Shown in pieces: positions 23,544 to 27,570 of a stretch of 27,570 nucleotides of DNA (the first letter of the stretch is position 1; every line of letters starts with the position of its first letter). The notes beneath the pieces were generated by a model. The model was not told the DNA's origin, did no database searches, and saw only the letters and a program-made list of their open reading frames with translations. Source of the stretch: an uncultured Dysgonomonas sp. (GTDB lineage Bacteria; Bacteroidota; Bacteroidia; Bacteroidales; Dysgonomonadaceae); assembly GCA_937875275.1 (NCBI GenBank), contig CALNCC010000066.1, positions 1-27,570 on the forward strand, read 5' to 3'. Position numbers and translations under genes: made by a program.

Positions 23544-26500
23544 ATGAACATAAAAAAGAAAATCCTCCTTAGCAGTATGATTCTGCTTTCTATATGTACA
23601 AGTCTCGTTGCTCAATCCGAGAAGAGAATCCCCAATCTGTACAAAAATGCCAATCAGGCAGAAATGACACAATGGGTAGACTCGGTATTCAACCAATTGA
23701 GCGAAGAACAGCGCATCGGGCAACTGTTCACAATCATTACCTATGGCGATATGGCACATAAGAGCGAAATACTGAGCTTAGTGAAAAATCAACATGTAGG
23801 AGGAATTATTTTCTTGAAAGGAACAACGGGAGAACAAGCCAACATTACAAATGCCGCCCAACAAGAGGCTAAAGTTCCTCTGTTGATCTCTATCGACGGC
23901 GAATGGGGGCTTGCCATGCGTCTGGCAAACACAACACAATTTCCACGAAACATGACGTTGGGAGCAATACAAAACGACTCCCTACTCTATCTCTATGGAC
24001 GAGAAGTCGCCCGCCAATGTCGCGAAATGGGAATCCATATCAACTATGCTCCCGATATGGATATAAACACAAATCCCGAAAATCCGGTAATCGGAATCCG
24101 TGCTTATGGAGAAGATCCTCAACTGGTGGCACGGAAAGGAATCATGTATTCGCAAGGACTTGAATCGGGAAAAGTATTGTCAACAGCAAAGCATTTTCCG
24201 GGACATGGCGATACGTCGACCGACTCGCACCACACGTTGCCCGTAATTAATCACAATTGGGAACGTCTGAAAAAATACGAACTCGAACCATTTCGCCAGT
24301 ATATAGATTCGGGCTTGTCGGGGATGATGATCGCCCACCTCAACATTCCGGCTCTCGATCCTGTCAAGCAGCCAAGTTCGTTATCCAAAGCCATTGTAAC
24401 CGACTTGCTGCAAGACAGTTTAGGCTTTACCGGACTGATATTTACCGACGGACTGCCAATGAAAGGCGTTGTAGATGAAAAAGACTATTGCGTGCGTGCT
24501 CTTGCTGCCGGCAACGATATTCTCTTAGGTCCTGCCGATCCGGTGAAAGAGTTTCGGGCAGTGAAAAAAGCTGTGGAAGAAGGACGACTCACACAAGAAG
24601 AAATAGACCACAAGTGCCGAAAAGTGTTGACATATAAATATTTGCTCGATCTCAATCACTTGCAACCAATTGTTACAGACAGCCTGCTCGACAGATTGAA
24701 TACTCCCTATGCTGACTGGTTGAACAGGAAACTACATGCATCGTCCATCACATTGCTGAAAAATACCGACTCTCTCCTACCCCTCAAGAATTTAGGCAAA
24801 CAAAAAATTGCAGCCGTATCGGTTGGAGAAGGTGCGAATAACATGTTTCACAAAACATTGAAACTATATGCCGATGTCAAGTGCTTCAATGTGGCAGATT
24901 CCGATGCTCTATTAAAATTGAGAAAAGAACTGGAGCCATACAGTACGCTAATCATATCGATACACGGAACGAAAGAGAATGCAAATGCCGCTATTCAAAA
25001 CATCTCTAAAGACAAAAAGGCGATACTGACATTCTTTACCACTCCTTATCGAATGGCTGCCTACAAAGACGCCATCGTCGCCTCTGACGCCATCGTGTTG
25101 TCTTACGAAAACACCAATCATGCACAAGAGTATGCTGCACAAGCTATCTTTGGCGGAAATGTTGTAAACGGACGAATCCCGGTAACGGTAAAAAATATCT
25201 TCAATGCAGGAGACGGATTGGAAACACCTAAGATACGACTTGGATACAATCTTCCCGAAGAAGTCGGAATCGCATCTGAAAAGTTGAACGGTATCGAACA
25301 AATAGTAAAAGAAGGCATTGACAACAAAGCCTATCCGGGTTGCCAATTGTTGATCGCAAAAGACGGAGTAGTTATCTACAACCGTTCATTCGGCTACTTC
25401 GATTATAGTAACAACGAAGCTGTAACCAATGACGCAATCTACGACTTGGCGTCGATGACAAAAGCCATCGCTACCACCCCCGCCGTAATGAAATTGTATG
25501 ACGATAAGAAGATAACGCTCAGCACTCCTATCAGCACTCACGTCTCGTTATTGAAGGAGACAAACAAATCGAAAATAACGGTTCGCGAGGCCTTGTTACA
25601 CGAATCGGGGTTGGTGTCCTACCTACCCTACTATATGAATGCAATCGACAAGGACAGCTATTCCGGCAACTTATTTTCCGGCAGAAAATCGGCAATCCAT
25701 ACGGCACAGTTTGACGAAACAACATGGGCACGAACCGATTACAGATTTAAAAATGATATTGTGTCCACCACCAGCAAACCGGATTTTCTCCCTCTTGCCG
25801 AAGGTATGTATGTGAACAAGAACTATGCAGATACAATCGTAGCCACCATTGTGCAATCGAAGCTCAGAACACGAAAGTCGTATCTGTACAGCTGCCTCAA
25901 TTTTATTTTACTCAAGGAAATGATCGAAAATATTGTTGCCTCTGATATGAATAATTATCTACAACAAAACTTCTACCAGTCGTTAGGTGCATACAGAATG
26001 ACATATAATCCTTTATCTAAATTTCAGAAATCAGATATCACCCCCACAGAAAAAGACGACTTTCTGCGAAAGCAAGAATTGCGCGGTTATGTGCATGACG
26101 AAGCTGCTGCTTTTTCGGGAGGAATATCGGGCAATGCCGGATTGTTTGCCAATGCCAACGATGTCGCCAAAATATGCCAGATGTATCTGAACGAAGGAAC
26201 ATACGGAGACGAAAGACTGCTCAGCGAAAGAACATGCCAATTATTTACTAAAACAAAAAGCAGTACATCGAGACGAGGATTAGGATTTGACCGCCCCGAA
26301 CAGAAAACCGATAAAGTCAATCCGTGTAGTATCAGCACCCCGCCAAGTGTGTACGGACATACAGGATTTACGGGAACATGCTTTTGGGTTGACCCGGATA
26401 ATAATATGATTTTCGTCTTTTTATCCAACAGAGTCAATCCCAAACGAACATACAAGCAATTGATGAGACTCGATATCCGCCCCCGCATACAAGAGGAAAT

Positions 26501-26558
26501 CTATAATGCACTGAAGGCAGATTATCCGTCAAATCAAAAAAAGGATAACACCAAATAG
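23544..26558 (+). CDS. GH3 (NagZ-like) beta-N-acetylglucosaminidase fused to a serine beta-lactamase-like domain
   Basis: A 1004-residue secreted two-enzyme protein. A signal peptide (1-24) is followed by a GH3 barrel with the NagZ signature KHFPGHGDTSTDSHHTLP at 216-233. Asp227 and His229 form the expected acid/base dyad, and the likely nucleophile is Asp302 in FTDGLPMKG. A GH3 C-terminal alpha/beta part runs to about 570. From 575 on comes a class C beta-lactamase/transpeptidase-like domain with SMTK (Ser637, Lys640), a Y-x-N-like YSC at 782 and GHTGFTG (938-944). This fusion is known in Bacteroidota and suggests combined trimming of the glycan and peptide of peptidoglycan. It lies 12 bp before the dipeptidase gene. 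Confidence 0.93.
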   Translation: MNIKKKILLSSMILLSICTSLVAQSEKRIPNLYKNANQAEMTQWVDSVFNQLSEEQRIGQLFTIITYGDMAHKSEILSLVKNQHVGGIIFLKGTTGEQANITNAAQQEAKVPLLISIDGEWGLAMRLANTTQFPRNMTLGAIQNDSLLYLYGREVARQCREMGIHINYAPDMDINTNPENPVIGIRAYGEDPQLVARKGIMYSQGLESGKVLSTAKHFPGHGDTSTDSHHTLPVINHNWERLKKYELEPFRQYIDSGLSGMMIAHLNIPALDPVKQPSSLSKAIVTDLLQDSLGFTGLIFTDGLPMKGVVDEKDYCVRALAAGNDILLGPADPVKEFRAVKKAVEEGRLTQEEIDHKCRKVLTYKYLLDLNHLQPIVTDSLLDRLNTPYADWLNRKLHASSITLLKNTDSLLPLKNLGKQKIAAVSVGEGANNMFHKTLKLYADVKCFNVADSDALLKLRKELEPYSTLIISIHGTKENANAAIQNISKDKKAILTFFTTPYRMAAYKDAIVASDAIVLSYENTNHAQEYAAQAIFGGNVVNGRIPVTVKNIFNAGDGLETPKIRLGYNLPEEVGIASEKLNGIEQIVKEGIDNKAYPGCQLLIAKDGVVIYNRSFGYFDYSNNEAVTNDAIYDLASMTKAIATTPAVMKLYDDKKITLSTPISTHVSLLKETNKSKITVREALLHESGLVSYLPYYMNAIDKDSYSGNLFSGRKSAIHTAQFDETTWARTDYRFKNDIVSTTSKPDFLPLAEGMYVNKNYADTIVATIVQSKLRTRKSYLYSCLNFILLKEMIENIVASDMNNYLQQNFYQSLGAYRMTYNPLSKFQKSDITPTEKDDFLRKQELRGYVHDEAAAFSGGISGNAGLFANANDVAKICQMYLNEGTYGDERLLSERTCQLFTKTKSSTSRRGLGFDRPEQKTDKVNPCSISTPPSVYGHTGFTGTCFWVDPDNNMIFVFLSNRVNPKRTYKQLMRLDIRPRIQEEIYNALKADYPSNQKKDNTK

Positions 26559-26570
26559 TTTCAAGTAAAA

Positions 26571-27251
26571 ATGAAATTACGAATATTATATTTTTCCATA
26601 TCGCTATTTTTTGCATTATCGGTATGTGATGCACAAAAGAAATCGTTATCTGCCCTCGAAAGACAAATGGAGAATATGGGACTGATCAATATTGCCAATT
26701 TAGACGCAAGTATCCTCATCGATCTGAAATATGCCACCATAGACAACTTTACAGGTGGTGTACTATACGATAGCCTGCGTTATGCCTATCTGCATCCATT
26801 GGCAGCCAATAAGTTGAATAAGGCTCAGGAAATACTGAAAAGGGACAACCCTACCCTCACATTATTGGTCTACGATGCCGCCCGCCCGCTGAGGGTACAG
26901 AAAGTGATGTTTGATAAAGTGAAAGGAACAAAACATCAATCGTATGTTGCCGACCCTGCGAGAAAGGGGCTTCACAACTACGGCATTGCTGTCGACCTGA
27001 CCATCAGCGATCTCAATGGAAATGCTTTAGACATGGGAACCGATTTTGACTATTTCGGCAAAGCTGCCGCCATAAGAGATGAAGAAGGACTCGTCAGAGA
27101 AGGCCTGCTAACGAGGCAACAGGTAAATAATCGGAAATTGTTGAGAAAAACGATGCTCGATGCTGGGTTTCTAAGCATATTGGGCGAATGGTGGCACTTT
27201 AATGCAATGCCCCTTTCGCAAGCGAAAAAAGAGTGTCAGTTGATTGAATGA
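26571..27251 (+). CDS. D-alanyl-D-alanine dipeptidase (VanX/DdpX-type, M15D)
   Basis: A 226-residue exported zinc peptidase. The signal peptide ends at VCDAQ (residue 22). The zinc ligands expected for the family are His135 and Asp142 in GLHNYGIAVDL and His209 in GEWWHFN; Glu206 is the catalytic base, and Arg105 in YDAARP stabilises the transition state. VanX enzymes split free D-Ala-D-Ala, either in vancomycin resistance or, as here without vanA or vanH nearby, in recovering wall-derived dipeptide. It follows the NagZ-like fusion by 12 bp, so the two are one peptidoglycan-turnover unit. A resistance role is not suggested by the context. Confidence 0.92.
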   Translation: MKLRILYFSISLFFALSVCDAQKKSLSALERQMENMGLINIANLDASILIDLKYATIDNFTGGVLYDSLRYAYLHPLAANKLNKAQEILKRDNPTLTLLVYDAARPLRVQKVMFDKVKGTKHQSYVADPARKGLHNYGIAVDLTISDLNGNALDMGTDFDYFGKAAAIRDEEGLVREGLLTRQQVNNRKLLRKTMLDAGFLSILGEWWHFNAMPLSQAKKECQLIE

Positions 27252-27545
27252 TTCTGCCATCCTATTCAACACTACAAGCATTATTTCATTAATAATCAAG
27301 CCGCACGCGTAATGTGTTTTTTACACACAGGCGGGATCAACAAATACATTCTCAATTGAAACCATTATAGACAGGGTCTATAACCCATCTGCTGTAAATC
27401 AGCAAATTAACATACGAAGTAGAAAAGGTTAAACAACATTAAATAATAGAAATATGGGTATTTACCTCTTGCATTATAAATCAAATCTATTTAGATTTGT
27501 AATGTGTTTTTCATAGTATTAGATTTAAGGTTAACAATGAAGATT
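27252..27545. other. Non-coding right end with short repeats
   Basis: No gene was recognised here. GTAATGTGTTTTT occurs twice (27309-27321 and 27499-27511). CAAATCT-ATTT-AGATTTG forms a 7-bp stem at 27482-27499 just before the second copy, and GGGT-CTATA-ACCC a 4-bp stem at about 27374-27386. A 20-codon frame begins at 27454 but has no support. It may be the 3' untranslated region of the dipeptidase transcript or the upstream region of the next gene. Confidence 0.4.
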
Positions 27546-27570
27546 GGTTGTCGTGAGACAACCTTTCCTT
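27546..27570 (+). terminator. Terminator-like hairpin at the window edge
   Basis: GGTTGTC-GTGA-GACAACC is a perfect 7-bp stem with a four-base loop, followed by TTTCCTT, as in many Bacteroidota terminators. It is nearly 300 bp after the dipeptidase gene, so it may close either that transcript or an unrecognised small one. Confidence 0.5.

Noticed and set aside
26571..27251. Vancomycin-resistance gene cluster
   Set aside because: The VanX-type dipeptidase lacks neighbouring vanA or vanH, carries a signal peptide and pairs with a peptidoglycan glycosidase, so wall turnover fits better.

Overview
The window reads as a chromosomal contig from a member of the Bacteroidales (Bacteroidota). Several -7 boxes fit the phylum-specific TAnnTTTG consensus, Shine-Dalgarno sequences are scarce, secreted proteins carry signal peptides ending in ...AQ, and gene neighbourhoods such as dapB-lepB-lepB'-wbqC and uvrC-dtd-mazG-deoC are typical of the order. 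I cannot place the genus safely; Dysgonomonas or Parabacteroides relatives would fit.

Layout. (1) 1-2042, minus strand: an alpha-L-fucosidase (GH29) followed by a DUF1080-type secreted protein. The DUF1080 gene runs at about position 140 into an in-frame piece of a clostridial-looking tRNA methyltransferase TrmB, and the first seven bases equal the end of the Illumina adapter. This end is therefore very probably an assembly or library chimera. (2) 2200-3929, plus strand: a Bacteroidota promoter, a clear cobalamin riboswitch, then yjjP-yjjB, the two-subunit ThrE/DUF1212-type exporter whose E. coli homologue is reported to export succinate. (3) 3930-7400: an AT-rich accessory stretch with an IS4-type transposase remnant, an unknown secreted protein built of two similar halves, a helix-turn-helix regulator broken by one in-frame TGA, and a possible tiny transcription unit. 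(4) 7401-9352: a sensor histidine kinase and, convergent with it, a DUF3108 protein. (5) 9400-15293, minus strand: dapB, two signal peptidase I genes (one lacking both catalytic residues), a WbqC-like protein and a large Ig-like lipoprotein that probably heads its own unit with the DUF3108 gene. (6) 15557-21018, plus strand: cutC, mnmG, two identical parS-like palindromes, apt and uvrC. (7) 21135-23499: an HdeD-like membrane protein gene disrupted at a 16-bp perfect inverted repeat, then dtd, a MazG-like gene and deoC. (8) 23544-27251: a NagZ-like glycosidase fused to a beta-lactamase-type serine hydrolase, and a VanX-type D-Ala-D-Ala dipeptidase, a pair suited to peptidoglycan turnover. The right end is non-coding and closes with a terminator-like hairpin.

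The most interesting observation is the cobalamin riboswitch in front of yjjPB. Bacteroidales turn succinate into propionate through the B12-dependent methylmalonyl-CoA mutase, so a succinate exporter released when B12 is scarce would be a direct metabolic overflow switch. Other points of note are the conserved-looking but catalytically dead signal peptidase beside an intact one, the parS pair next to mnmG, and the apparent template-switch mutation in the HdeD-like gene. No rRNA, tRNA or CRISPR array was seen.
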